From contig NC_008709.1 in the NCBI RefSeq assembly GCF_000015285.1, positions 3,224,001 through 3,288,000 of the forward strand: DNA of 64,000 bases, read 5' to 3'. A program made the translations under genes and the position numbers. Below are positions 8,628 to 17,379 of the stretch, piece after piece; positions within the stretch are counted from its first letter, which is position 1, and each line of letters starts with the position of its first letter. This DNA comes from Psychromonas ingrahamii 37. Its GTDB lineage: Bacteria > Pseudomonadota > Gammaproteobacteria > Enterobacterales > Psychromonadaceae. Under the pieces are notes generated by a model. The model did not search any database and was not told the origin of the DNA. It saw only the letters and a program-made list of their open reading frames with translations.

Positions 8628-8669
8628 AATTTAAAGGTGCTGAAAAATTATTTTCAGCACCTTTAAATT
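8628..8669. terminator. Perfect 19-bp inverted repeat, probable terminator
   Basis: Arms AATTTAAAGGTGCTGAAAA (8628-8646) and its exact reverse complement (8651-8669) enclose a 4-nt loop. It lies about 85 nt downstream of the proB-like gene on the minus strand. A stem of this quality with AT-rich tips could terminate in both directions; no long U run follows. Confidence 0.55.
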
Positions 8670-8754
8670 AAGATCTGATCAATTTATAAGTTGGTTACGA
8701 AAAAAACCGGTTAGCAGTGGTTATTTTTCCGTAACAGACTTAAGTCAAAAGCTA

Positions 8755-9633
8755 TTAGCTCTCTTTTTTGATTGCGTTTTCAGCTGACTTTTTGCTCGCG
8801 CTTTCAGACGACTTTTTAGCCTCCTCTTCAGGCAGAAAGAGAGTACCCAAAGTGTGTTTATTTTCCAACAAAAATGACTCTGCGGCGCTTAGATCAAAAC
8901 CGTTACACAGAAGCATTTTTCTTCCATGTCTTATAAGAAAGTTAGCTGCCTTAAGTTTTGTAACAATGCCTCCGGTGGCAAAACTGTTATTAGGAGTCGA
9001 CTCATCAAGTAGCGCTTGCTCAGGTATCTTGCTCATGGTTTTAAAGATTTTTGCATCTTGATATTCGTGCGGATTTTTATCAAAATATCCGTCAATATCG
9101 CTCAAAATAACCAGAATTTCAGCATTGGTTGCATGAGCCACAACAGCGGATAGCTGGTCATTGTCGCCAAACTGCTGTTCTGGTGTTGAGGTAATATCGT
9201 TTTCATTGACGATTGGCAGGATATCGTGTGTCAGATGAGCATCGATTATTTCCTGAAACATCTTAGTCCGTTTTCTTGAGTCAAAATCATCTTCTGTAAG
9301 CAGGATCTGCGCAGTGTCGATATCATAGATATCAAATTTCTTTTTATAGGCCGTCATTAAAATAGGCTGACCTGCCGCTGCAAGTGCCTTCTTGCCAATC
9401 TGTTTACTTTTGTCAAGCTTTAGAGTCGAGTACCCTGCCGCGACCGCACCGGAAGTCACAAGAATGACGTCGTAGGTTTTTCTTAGTCCAGAGATCATAG
9501 ATACCAAGTTAAGCATGCGCTCCTTGGCAATGTTATTATTATCTGTCAATACTGCACTGCCGACTTTAATCACTACACGTTTTGTATTATTTTTTGTCTT
9601 TGGCTTTGTATTAGTATTAGTATTTGTATTCAT
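8755..9633 (-). CDS. proB: Glutamate 5-kinase (amino acid kinase domain, no PUA)
   Basis: 292-residue amino-acid-kinase-fold enzyme phosphorylating glutamate in proline synthesis. Seen: VVIKVGSAVLT (about 20-30), TSGAVAAG (about 60-67), NENDITSTPEQQFGDNDQLSA (the DNDxLSA family signature, about 142-162) and FATGGIVTKLKAA (about 217-229). The C-terminal PUA domain of E. coli ProB (367 residues) is missing, replaced by a Lys/Ser/Ala-rich tail. The N-terminus is a NTNTNTNTK run encoded by a small tandem repeat. proA is not adjacent. AAAGGA precedes the ATG. Confidence 0.8.
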   Translation of the reverse strand: MNTNTNTNTKPKTKNNTKRVVIKVGSAVLTDNNNIAKERMLNLVSMISGLRKTYDVILVTSGAVAAGYSTLKLDKSKQIGKKALAAAGQPILMTAYKKKFDIYDIDTAQILLTEDDFDSRKRTKMFQEIIDAHLTHDILPIVNENDITSTPEQQFGDNDQLSAVVAHATNAEILVILSDIDGYFDKNPHEYQDAKIFKTMSKIPEQALLDESTPNNSFATGGIVTKLKAANFLIRHGRKMLLCNGFDLSAAESFLLENKHTLGTLFLPEEEAKKSSESASKKSAENAIKKES

Positions 9634-9660
9634 GTTCGTCTGTTTTCCTTTGAAGTTATT

Positions 9661-9796
9661 TGCTAATCGGTTATGTGCTAATCGGTTACGTTCTAATCGG
9701 TTATATGCTAATCGGTTACGTTCTAATCGGTTACGTTCTAATCGGTTATTTCCCTCTAAAGTTATTTTCTAATCGCTTATCTTCTAATCTGTTGTG
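9661..9796. repeat. 15-bp tandem repeat upstream of proB-like gene
   Basis: Six near-identical 15-bp units of the form T(G/T)CTAATCGGTTA(T/C)(G/A) run from 9661 to 9750. A diverged unit and two further copies (TTCTAATCGCTTATC, TTCTAATCTGTTGTG) reach 9796. The array lies 28 nt upstream of the kinase start codon, in the promoter/leader region. Confidence 0.9.
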
Positions 9797-10216
9797 CAGT
9801 TCATTAAACAGCCTTATTTCCCGTCGCATTCGGGTGATTATCTAAATAAGCCTGTGAGCACTTCCGCAAACGCTTCGTTTGTAAAACGAAGGTGGATGTT
9901 AGCCCGAAACTAACCCAAACATGGGCAACGAGAGCAAGTGCACCAGAGTTCAGAATGGTATAAAGCAGTCGTGGTTAACGGAGGTAAAGGTCAGGAAAAT
10001 CGTACCATAGTTAACCACAAAACCTTATGATAAAACCTGACCATGGCAACTAGCTTAACACAAATACCTGCGTAAAACTGCCTTACATTCCAGTGAATTA
10101 GCTATAGGATGTTATTCAGCCAATAAAAAAATACAATATCCCAATCTCAAAAATGGTTTTTTACAGCACAATAAACCCATATTTGGAGCGCTCTTTTTAA
10201 GCGCTTAACACACTGC
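9797..10216. other. Non-coding stretch with interleaved inverted repeats
   Basis: No gene seen. A hairpin CTTCGTTT-GTA-AAACGAAG lies at 9873-9891. GTGGTTAAC (9971-9979) pairs with GTTAACCAC (10010-10018), while GGTCAGG (9989-9995) pairs with CCTGACC (10036-10042). The two dyads interlock, as in a pseudoknot. A structured RNA or a remnant of a mobile intron/element is possible; no known family is recognised. Confidence 0.4.
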
Positions 10217-10765
10217 TTACCCATTTTGCAGAGTGCCCTGTTTGACTGTGTTGGCGGCATCGATGCAAAGCAAATATTCAATAATTGCAATGGCAAACTC
10301 GGCCGCTGTTCCCGGTCCGCGACTGGTGAGTATATTGCCGTCCAGAACAACGGATTCAGTACTGAAATCCCCCCCCGTAATTTTATTTTCAAAACCAGGA
10401 TAACAGGTAAATTGTCGCCCATCGAGCAGGCCGGTCTTCCCCAACACGAGAGCAGGTGCAGCGCAGATAGCCGCCAGCAATTTATTGCTTTTATTCATTT
10501 TACGAATTAATGCGATAAGTGCTTCCGATTGAGCAAGGTTTCATGAACCGGGCATTCCTCCCGGTAAAATAATCCCGTCTAAATCATCACCCAGCGCATC
10601 AAGGGTAGTATCCGCCAGAATAACAACATTATGGCTACCAGTAACACTTAACTCACCAAGACTTGTGAGGACAACCTCTATTCCCGCCCTTCTAAGAAAA
10701 TCAACAGGCGTGATAGCTTCCACTTCTTCAAATCCATCGGCTAATAATACAGCTACTTTTTTCAT
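10217..10765 (-). pseudogene. DJ-1/YajL-like protein with an in-frame TGA
   Basis: Encodes a DJ-1/PfpI (YajL-type) protein of about 182 residues: MKKVAVLLADGFEEVEA at the start and AAICAAPALVLG with the nucleophilic-elbow Cys further on. An in-frame TGA (10541-10543) follows LPGGMPGS, in a region where family members continue PGS-x-NL. The reading frame is otherwise intact across the stop (NLAQSEALIALIRK follows). The stop is not at the catalytic Cys, so selenocysteine is unlikely. A recent nonsense mutation, sequencing error or readthrough remain open. A CGGAG ribosome site precedes the ATG at 10763-10765. Confidence 0.8.
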
Positions 10766-10813
10766 ATTCGCTCCGCTGTAAAATAAAAAGGGAAATCCAA
10801 TATCGGCTGACAT

Positions 10814-11140
10814 TTAATATTAGGCCTTAGCAATATTTTGGCACTCCATCGCATTACTATAAAATTGACAGGAATAAACGTTCTAATACATTTAACCTTA
10901 GCAGCAGAGACCTGTGTCTATGTCTTGTATGTGCGCCATGTTTAACCACGAAATAATATTTTATGTTTTACCACTAAATAAGACCCATTGCATCATTTAT
11001 ATACGAGTAAAATTTTTGCCACATACTCAACAGTAAAATCTGCAATCAGGTTGCTTTTACTGGGAATTATACTTCGCAAATAACAGTAATTGTTATAACA
11101 TCTGCCACCAAAATATTTCACCTTAAACTACTGGGTAATT
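10814..11140. other. Spacer, nothing recognised
   Basis: AT-rich spacer between divergently transcribed genes. It presumably contains their promoters, but I cannot single out convincing boxes. Confidence 0.4.
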
Positions 11141-11893
11141 ATGTCATCTCCGTCCACCAATGCTTTATACACCGACCTGTCTGGCTATTACGATTTAATG
11201 TGCGCTGAAATTAACTACCAGGCTCAAAGCGACCATGTTCGTAGACTCCACCAAATTTTTGGTAATAAAGGACAAAATCACCTTGATTTAGCCTGTGGAA
11301 CAGGGCCGCATGTTCGTCATTTTTTGGATTTTGGCTACCAAAGTAGCGGCCTGGATATTAATCAGCCGATGTTGCTACAGGCAAAAGAACGCTGCCCTGA
11401 AGCACAATTTACATTAAAAGACATGTGCAGATTTAGCGTTGAGCAACCGCTGGATCTGATCACCTGCTTTTTATATTCCATCCATTACAGTGATGGCATT
11501 GAAAAACTGAAAGAATGTATTAACAGTGTGTATAACGCACTAAATACAAAGGGTGTTTTTTGCTTTAATGTTGTCGATAAAAATAAAATAGAGAATAATT
11601 CATTGGTCAGACATACGGCTGAATATGACAATAGTCACTTTGTTTTCAGCTCTGGTTGGTATTACGCCGGCTCCGGCGAGAAACAATCACTGAAACTGAA
11701 CATTGAAAAAACCACACAAGATGAGACACAATTATGGCAGGACGAACATCCTATGGTCGCGTTAAGTTTTCATGAATTAGAAAAATTGCTGCAGCCCTAT
11801 TTTGAAGTGCATATTTTTGAGCATGATTATGAAAAAATCATGCTTTGGGATAATGTCTCTGGCAACGCTATATTTACCTGTGTGAAAATTTAA
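11141..11893 (+). CDS. Class I SAM-dependent methyltransferase
   Basis: 250 residues with a Rossmann methyltransferase fold. Motif I is LDLACGTGPHVRHF (about residues 48-61), an acidic residue ends beta-2 (SGLDINQPML), and a motif IV-like LDLITCFLYSIHY follows. Substrate unknown; the fold group includes small-molecule methyltransferases. The downstream spacer carries three copies of AAAGCG(T/C)CACTA. No operon partners. Confidence 0.8.
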   Translation: MSSPSTNALYTDLSGYYDLMCAEINYQAQSDHVRRLHQIFGNKGQNHLDLACGTGPHVRHFLDFGYQSSGLDINQPMLLQAKERCPEAQFTLKDMCRFSVEQPLDLITCFLYSIHYSDGIEKLKECINSVYNALNTKGVFCFNVVDKNKIENNSLVRHTAEYDNSHFVFSSGWYYAGSGEKQSLKLNIEKTTQDETQLWQDEHPMVALSFHELEKLLQPYFEVHIFEHDYEKIMLWDNVSGNAIFTCVKI

Positions 11894-12064
11894 AGCGTCA
11901 CTATTTAAAGCGCCACTAATTAAAGCACCACTACGAGATACTGCTGATTCCAAGAAGATCACTGCTTGAATAAAAATTGATGGATTCACCACCAAAGAAT
12001 CAGAATGACGGGCAGACAACATTTTTTACTGTCAAAAAAAAATGGCTATCCAAACTTTTTATTA

Positions 12065-12102
12065 CCATTTCGATATTTAACCAGAGTCAAATATCGAAAT
12101 GG
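12065..12102. repeat. Perfect inverted repeat overlapping a stop codon
   Basis: Arms CCATTTCGATATTT (12065-12078) and AAATATCGAAATGG (12089-12102) form a 14-bp stem with a 10-nt loop. The right arm encodes the last residues (HFDI) of the minus-strand J-domain protein and the stop codon sits at the loop edge. No U run follows on either strand. Confidence 0.7.
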
Positions 12103-13265
12103 CCATTCAGCAGCGCTTCTAAGGATCCGCAATTCGCAAAGGGAGATGCATGACGCATATCATAACGATCGGACAAAATTTTATTTAGCGGCTTCATTGT
12201 TCTGGTTGTGGTGATTGTATTTTTCAAGGATGACTGGCTGGCTAATAATGCCTTCAGGTGCTCTTCCTTCTTGGTTTCGATTATTTTTTTACTCCGCCCG
12301 CCTAACTTTTGCCAAATCATGGACTCGATTGAATCCGGGTACTGCAGCTCGCGATACTCTCGATCAATCCGGGCTGACTTTTCAGATAAAAGGATTAAGA
12401 GTTCAGCAGTGACGTCATCATCTAAATTAAGATCATTATTTGGCACATATTCTTGAAACATGGTGATAATAGTAAACGCATCTTGATCTTTTTTAGCCTG
12501 GACAAGCTGTCCCATTAACTCACTTTTTTGTGCCTTTAATAGGGGATCTTGTTCTTTATCGGGATGCAGACGGCTGGCGAGCATTTTGTAACATTTTTTT
12601 AGCTGACTGGCATTAAACAGATCGGTTAATTTTTTATGCTGCTTGTCCTGTGAATCAGTGTACCCCTGAAAGTGCTCACTGTGATCAAACTCCTCTTGAA
12701 AGGAATCCGCCTCTGATTCCTTTTTATCTTCTTTTAAAAAAGAAGAAAAATGCTGATGAAACAACGCTGGATCACGCAAAAAATCGATTAATTCCGCGTC
12801 ACTAAAATCATCACCACAAGCGAACATTTCATCAATTAAAGCGCGCATTTCCTGTATCTTCTCAGCATCAAACTGATCATCTTCATCTATTTCTTTCTCA
12901 ACACCAAATAGCGCTTCATGGTATTCTTCATCTAAGACAGCACTTAAGCCTTCTGGGCAAAAAGGGTGATTTTTTAAGGTCTCAATATTCGATTCTATCC
13001 AAGCCAATAACTCTTCCCGTTGCCATTGAGTAAATGACTTTCTCGCCATAAATGAGATAAGGTGCCTTGCTTCCTCTGCAAGCAGCTCACACATTTGCTC
13101 TTCTGCAGGCAAAATTTCAGATTGAAAACTGCTGTATAATATTGCTATTTTTTTCTGAAAAGCGGTATTACGCTTCTGTTTTTTTTCAATTTCAGCCCAT
13201 TTTTCACTAAATTTAGTCTTTTCTGGTGAATATTGTTTTGCGGGTTGCTTTATTTTTTTTAACAT
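12087..13265 (-). CDS. J-domain-containing protein
   Basis: 392-residue, highly charged, largely helical protein. A J-domain-like core lies near residues 218-250: LFNASQLKKCYKMLASRLHPDKEQDP with the diagnostic HPD. This suggests a DnaK co-chaperone, partner unknown. The N-terminal 200 residues are acidic and unrecognised. Proteins of this layout occur in marine gammaproteobacteria without known function. The ribosome site is weak. A perfect hairpin overlaps the end of the gene. Confidence 0.7.
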   Translation of the reverse strand: MLKKIKQPAKQYSPEKTKFSEKWAEIEKKQKRNTAFQKKIAILYSSFQSEILPAEEQMCELLAEEARHLISFMARKSFTQWQREELLAWIESNIETLKNHPFCPEGLSAVLDEEYHEALFGVEKEIDEDDQFDAEKIQEMRALIDEMFACGDDFSDAELIDFLRDPALFHQHFSSFLKEDKKESEADSFQEEFDHSEHFQGYTDSQDKQHKKLTDLFNASQLKKCYKMLASRLHPDKEQDPLLKAQKSELMGQLVQAKKDQDAFTIITMFQEYVPNNDLNLDDDVTAELLILLSEKSARIDREYRELQYPDSIESMIWQKLGGRSKKIIETKKEEHLKALLASQSSLKNTITTTRTMKPLNKILSDRYDMRHASPFANCGSLEALLNGHFDI

Positions 13266-13616
13266 AAGGGTTTTCTCTTAAATTGAAAAGGATAACTTAA
13301 TAACATGATAATACCGATAATCACTCGCTTAGAAAACATTCATTGCCCCCCTTTTTGCTAAATATTCAAAAAGTTTAATCTTGTGACGAGCACCGTTCTT
13401 GGTCAAGCTCCCAGAATATGTTGACCTTTTGCATTCAACTCATGTTCAATTTAACAGCGTCCTGAGCAAGACAAGTAGCGCGCTTTGTAGGCCTTAAAAC
13501 AACAAACAAAATAAATACCAAAACCTAATATCAAAACCTAATATCAAAAAATCAGTTTATTAATAAAAGGATTGGTTTTCCTCAAATAGTGCACCTTAAA
13601 TAATACATATAACGTT
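13266..13616. other. Spacer, nothing recognised
   Basis: About 350 nt without a convincing gene or structured element. A short direct repeat (AAACCTAATATCAAAA twice, near 13521-13549) is the only feature noted. Confidence 0.4.
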
Positions 13617-14207
13617 CTAATGACTTGCCTCTAAAACCCCCAGTACCTCTTGCATAGACTGGCGGTACTGGTCTTCATTGGAATTGCGAAATAGCAGTAA
13701 ATCATCGATAACCTCCGGGTTATCAATGCTCTGTGGAATAGAAAAATCAACACCTTTAATATACTCATCCCAATGTTCCAATTTCCAGGTATCTCTAGAT
13801 GAATTTCTCTTAATCATACGGTTTTTAATAACATCGATATCTGTCATAACCCATACCACGGTCAGGCGCACATTTTTTTCCACCAGCTTACTTTTCAAGT
13901 TATCGATATAAACTGTATCTCTTATTTCTCGAGTGAAAGGCGCGTTAATTAACACTATGTCATCATATTCCAAAGCTTCCATAGCCAGCGCTAAAACTGC
14001 AGCATATTCGTAGTTGCGAATATGCTCTTCAAAAAAATCGGAGCTCCGATTTTCTTGCTCGTTAGCAACCTTAAAAATCTGATGGGATAACACAATAAGG
14101 GTATCTTTATCCAGATAAACAACATGCTTAAGCCCTTTAGCCAACTGTTTCGAAATATAGGTTTTACCACTCGCAGGGGGTGATGTGACAAGAATCAGTC
14201 TTTTCAT
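13617..14207 (-). CDS. P-loop kinase/ATPase of the AAA_33 (zeta-toxin-like) group
   Basis: 196 residues with an N-terminal Walker A SPPASGKTYISK (about 9-20) after LILVT, and an acidic YLDKDTL (Walker-B-like/substrate Asp) near 31-37. A later MIKRNSSRD segment supplies lid arginines. The fold matches small-molecule kinases of the AAA_33 family; substrate unknown. No antitoxin-like partner is adjacent, so toxin function is not suggested. AAGGAATAATA precedes the ATG. Confidence 0.75.
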   Translation of the reverse strand: MKRLILVTSPPASGKTYISKQLAKGLKHVVYLDKDTLIVLSHQIFKVANEQENRSSDFFEEHIRNYEYAAVLALAMEALEYDDIVLINAPFTREIRDTVYIDNLKSKLVEKNVRLTVVWVMTDIDVIKNRMIKRNSSRDTWKLEHWDEYIKGVDFSIPQSIDNPEVIDDLLLFRNSNEDQYRQSMQEVLGVLEASH

Positions 14208-14520
14208 TATTATTCCTTATTTAACAATCACGGTTTAATATCTTCTTAAAATCAGGCCAGTTATAACGTTGACCCTGCTCTGCTATTTATACTGTGTATG
14301 TAAAATAGAGTTGTATAAATTGGCTAAACTTCAACTATTATTTGGTAGTCCAAAGTGATTTCTAAATCCTAGCAGTTTTCATTTTAATTGCGCTCACCAC
14401 GTTTGCAATTTGAGCGACCGTTTTTTTATACACTGCCATATTAATTTCAACAGTGCAGCTCAGCTCCTTTTATTCAACGGGATACGATGAGAAATCTAAC
14501 TGCAGCTTGATTGGTTTGTA

Positions 14521-14680
14521 ATACCAAATACATTAATTTTCTGTACATTTATACGGGTTAAAACACATGCTAGTTTCATGATTTATTTTATAATTAAAAC
14601 AAATAGTTACTGCAATAAACACCTCGCTTTTATGCGTTTTCCGGCGCCTAAACAGATCACTTAATTAATCGAATTGGTAT
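14521..14680 (-). repeat. MITE-like dispersed element, copy 1
   Basis: 160 bp beginning ATACCAAATACATTAAT and ending GAATTGGTAT. Read on the minus strand it matches the element at 61137-61297 (CACTTAATTAAT/CTAATTAGGTGATC left part, the GGCGC box, TTATGCGTTTT/AAAATGCATGAA, GCTAGCATGTGTTTTAACC, and the right tip). Inverted ends, fixed length and several copies point to a non-autonomous transposon. Confidence 0.7.
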
Positions 14681-14687
14681 AAAAAAA

Positions 14688-14733
14688 TGCCTTTTATTTT
14701 AGCAACTGGGATGGACATAATCGAAGAAGTACA
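14688..14733. repeat. Left flanking direct repeat of the PEP-CTERM operon
   Basis: Starts TGCCTTTTATTTTAGCAAC and continues through GGACATAATCGAAGAAGTAC. It matches 17421-17467 in the same orientation with few mismatches. The two copies bracket the collar/PEP-CTERM operon. Confidence 0.65.
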
Positions 14734-15122
14734 AATATTAATCGCGAAAATATCACTGTACTGATGAATTCTCCATTGACGACAATAGAAATAAAAAATA
14801 CTTTTAGTGATTTTTTTCTACACACAGATACTCAGCACTAATAACCCGCTGTACTGGGGTTATTCAAAAGAATAATGTTTCTTCAGAGACTGATTGAATT
14901 TAATACGGATTATTAATAAAATACGCAAGATATCTCGATAGTTACAAGCGTTTATAGATGATCAAAATTTGCCAAATCAAGGTTAATAATCAGTAATTAA
15001 TGGGTAACGTTTTTAACAGCCGCCTGACTATTTATGCGTATGCCAACTGTCTCACAACAGAAGGCATAAAGTGATCTTGGTTTTTTAGCGACAACATTAG
15101 GGCTCAAGTACCTTAATTTGGC

Positions 15123-15722
15123 TCAGTTTCTTGATGGGAAGATCCCTTCCAGTGCGATTATGCAGTTTAAAGTTAAGCTGGGGGCAACATTGTCATGTGA
15201 TTGTCTCCCACCAGCGTTTGCCAATGCTGTTATATCCATATCGACATCGGGCAGCATGGCATTATAAATGCGACTACGCCTAAGTGTTGCCGGTGTACCG
15301 TCCTGTGGCAGAGTGCTATTAGCACTACTTGAACTTCCCTTTAAAAGATGGTTATGGCTTGCTAACTCAGCCGGACTCAATACCACTCTTTCCTCCCCTG
15401 CTTTTTGTCCAATCGCTCTATTTGATAAACCCGCTCCCCGGCCTTTATGTATCATAACGCGAGAGCGAAGTTCAGGCAGTGCAAAAGTAGTTATGCCGTC
15501 ACCACCATATATGGTACCTATCAATGCAAAAAGTGCTGTATTATGAGCAATAGGTAGAAGCTGTCCATCACAAAAAGCCCAGTCTCGAGGCGCAAAATTA
15601 AAACCAACCCATTTGATTTCGCCCAATAAAGGTTGGATGGCATCTGTTGTTGCATAAGATACCAGCGGATAAGAACATACCCCCATAAGTACGGCTAAAT
15701 AACGGATAAATAAATAATTCAT
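15123..15722 (-). CDS. Exported phage-tail-collar-domain protein (second copy)
   Basis: 199 residues with a signal peptide (MNYLFIRYLAVLMGVCSYPLVSYA, cleavage near 24-25) and a tail-collar domain: LLGEIKWVGFNFAPRDWAFC, then CDGQLLPIAHNTALFALIGT and YGGDGITTFALPELRSRV. This is the fold of microcystin-dependent protein MdpB and phage short-tail collars. About 13 nt downstream of its paralogue, hence cotranscribed and likely a duplication. The C-terminal half is unique Ser/Asn-rich sequence with conserved C in LNCIIAL. Function unknown, probably extracellular adhesin or matrix component. Confidence 0.8.
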   Translation of the reverse strand: MNYLFIRYLAVLMGVCSYPLVSYATTDAIQPLLGEIKWVGFNFAPRDWAFCDGQLLPIAHNTALFALIGTIYGGDGITTFALPELRSRVMIHKGRGAGLSNRAIGQKAGEERVVLSPAELASHNHLLKGSSSSANSTLPQDGTPATLRRSRIYNAMLPDVDMDITALANAGGRQSHDNVAPSLTLNCIIALEGIFPSRN

Positions 15723-15735
15723 AAATAAGCCCCCT

Positions 15736-16323
15736 CTAATTTCTCGACGGATATATGCCGACTAACGCAATGATGCAATGCAATGTTGTGTACGGCTGCA
15801 TATTATTATGTGCTAAGTTTCCACCCGTATAACTGATATTATCTGCTGACATATCAATATCAGCATCATCAGCATAAAGTTGTGTTCTTGAAGGGCTGGC
15901 TAGTACATTCTCCTCAGGGCTTGTACTCGAAGGTGAACCGCTGCTGGCTTGTTGTCTGTGAGTATGACTTGGAATTTGGGATGTCTGTAATGTGACTTGT
16001 TCTTCTCCCCATTTGTCGCCAAGCCTTCTATTTGTTAAACCCGGTCCCTGACCTTCGTGTATCATGACCCTGCCGCGTGCGTCCGGCAATGCAAAAGTAG
16101 TTCTGCCGTCACCACCATAGACAGTACCTAGTAATGAAAAAAGTGCGTTATGTTGAGTAATAGGTAAAAGCTGTCCATCACAGGAAGCCCAGCCTCGTGG
16201 TGCAAAGTTATAAGGCACCCAAGCAATTTCGCCTAAAAACGGTTCTGCAAAAGACGGTGAGGTGCTTAAAAGGCTTGTAGCAACAGCTAAGCCTAATGTG
16301 AGTTTTCTAATCAATGGCTTCAT
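15736..16323 (-). CDS. Exported phage-tail-collar-domain protein (first copy)
   Basis: 195 residues, paralogue of the next gene: signal peptide (MKPLIRKLTLGLAVATSLLS...SFA), FLGEIAWVPYNFAPRGWASC, CDGQLLPITQHNALFSLLGT, YGGDGRTTFALPDARGRV and the ending LHCIIALVGIYPSRN. I start at the ATG at 16321-16323 because AGGAG lies 8 nt upstream; a longer frame upstream lacks this. It lies 68 nt after the PEP-CTERM gene on the same strand. Confidence 0.8.
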   Translation of the reverse strand: MKPLIRKLTLGLAVATSLLSTSPSFAEPFLGEIAWVPYNFAPRGWASCDGQLLPITQHNALFSLLGTVYGGDGRTTFALPDARGRVMIHEGQGPGLTNRRLGDKWGEEQVTLQTSQIPSHTHRQQASSGSPSSTSPEENVLASPSRTQLYADDADIDMSADNISYTGGNLAHNNMQPYTTLHCIIALVGIYPSRN

Positions 16324-16391
16324 TATTATCTCCTGTAACACGGTTAGAATTATCTCGCCGAGCAAGTCCGGCAAGGGGTTAGTAATAATGT

Positions 16392-17063
16392 TTATTTAGT
16401 TTTAAAAATCTGTTTCTTAAAATAAAAGCCAGCAACAGCCATCAACATTAACAGCCCCGTGCCGGGCTCAGGTACCGCCGTCGAATTTGCTATGGTGATA
16501 TCATCCACATTGAAAGCAAATGACTCATTTATGCTGCTTAACACGACACTGGTAAAGGCATCTAAAGGGTTATTCGTGGATAAGCCAATAAAATATGCTT
16601 CTCCGTCTGTCAGGTAGGTATCAATATTTCCGCTCAGCTCAACAATCAGGCCATTATTGGTTGTTAAAGTTACATCACCATCAAAAATAAAATCTGCACT
16701 ATGAATAAATAGCCCAATCGCAGTCTGCGCAGCGGCAAAGCTCATCGTAAAACTGTCTCCTCCAATAAAGGAGCCGTCACCACTGTCGACACCTAAATAA
16801 TTAGCTGGCGATGTAGTATCAAATAAATCATCTGCAAAAAGATTCATTCCAAAAATTGAATAGTTAAAAGTGATGCCGTCAATGGCACTGCCGTCAGTGA
16901 TCAGAGTGCCCGCCGCCAGCGAATCAAAATCAACGGTATTTGAAGAGAGACTGGCGATGTCTGTATTGAAATCCGCTTCATTGTCATACTTGATTAAAGT
17001 TGCCTGAATTTGAAATGAAACTAAAGAGATGAGTAAAACCAAGCTGTTAAAAAGTATTTTCAT
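16392..17063 (-). CDS. PEP-CTERM sorting domain protein
   Basis: 223-residue exported protein: signal peptide (about 1-21), a beta-rich body lacking recognisable enzyme motifs, and a C-terminal PEP-CTERM tag (VPEPGTGLLMLM, hydrophobic helix, then KKQIFKTK). Such proteins are cut by an exosortase and placed on the cell surface or into exopolysaccharide matrix. No exosortase is in the window. It is the first gene of the operon with the two collar proteins, suggesting they act together outside the cell. GGGG precedes the ATG. Confidence 0.88.
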   Translation of the reverse strand: MKILFNSLVLLISLVSFQIQATLIKYDNEADFNTDIASLSSNTVDFDSLAAGTLITDGSAIDGITFNYSIFGMNLFADDLFDTTSPANYLGVDSGDGSFIGGDSFTMSFAAAQTAIGLFIHSADFIFDGDVTLTTNNGLIVELSGNIDTYLTDGEAYFIGLSTNNPLDAFTSVVLSSINESFAFNVDDITIANSTAVPEPGTGLLMLMAVAGFYFKKQIFKTK

Positions 17064-17118
17064 AAATAAACCCCGCTAGATAATGTTGAAAGATGTAGGT
17101 TGAGCATAAATCACATGA

Positions 17119-17134
17119 TGCATAATCTATGCCG
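17119..17134 (-). promoter_or_regulatory. Candidate sigma-54 promoter of the PEP-CTERM operon
   Basis: On the minus strand CGGCATAGATTATGCA has GG and GC ten nucleotides apart and matches the TGGCAC-N5-TTGCA form at most core positions. It lies about 56 nt before the PEP-CTERM start codon. sigma-54 use is known for PEP-CTERM regulons under PrsK/PrsR, which makes this plausible. Confidence 0.5.
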
Positions 17135-17186
17135 CACCATAAAATCATATACTTAATGATATTTAGCTGGGGTTATAATGTATAAA

Positions 17187-17203
17187 TGTAAAATATATCG
17201 ACA
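17187..17203. promoter_or_regulatory. Candidate enhancer site 1 (TGTAAAATATATCGACA)
   Basis: 17-bp motif found again at 17380-17396 with two differences. It lies about 55 bp upstream of the candidate sigma-54 promoter, a normal place for an activator site. The TGTAAA...CGACA pattern resembles what I recall for PEP-CTERM (PrsR) regulatory sites; not verified. Confidence 0.45.
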
Positions 17204-17379
17204 GTCAGTAGCAGCTTTCTCATTGTATTAACTTAGTAAAAACGCTGGTATGTAACACCGTCGATAATGCTTAAAAAAAATGGATAGTCAGAAAGAATGC
17301 GGGGAACATCCAATATTTTTATGCTTAACCATAAAAATAAAATACTTACTGGCGTTTACCGAAGTTCATAATGTAGGGG

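Larger units (their letters stand above)
8149..8754. other. Non-coding stretch with two inverted repeats
   Basis: No gene seen. It contains the GTAGGGTGCG hairpin element (8244-8307) and the perfect inverted repeat at 8628-8669, described separately. Confidence 0.55.
14208..15122. other. Long spacer with MITE and direct repeat
   Basis: About 915 nt without a credible gene. It holds the 160-bp MITE (14521-14680) and one copy of a roughly 46-bp direct repeat (14688-14733) whose partner lies beyond the collar/PEP-CTERM operon. The remainder is AT-rich and unrecognised. Confidence 0.5.

Noticed and set aside
9515-9845. Plus-strand Leu/Arg-rich frames over the 15-bp repeat
   Set aside because: They are translations of the tandem repeat (NRLRSNRL units), not genes.
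10541-10543. In-frame TGA in the DJ-1-like gene as selenocysteine
   Set aside because: The TGA is not at the catalytic Cys position, the family has no known Sec members, and no clear SECIS stem was seen right after it.
13617-14207. Zeta toxin of a toxin-antitoxin pair
   Set aside because: The fold is similar but there is no adjacent antitoxin-like gene and the family includes many metabolic kinases.
15123-16323. Prophage tail genes
   Set aside because: Both collar-fold proteins have signal peptides, lie with a PEP-CTERM gene and have no other phage genes around.
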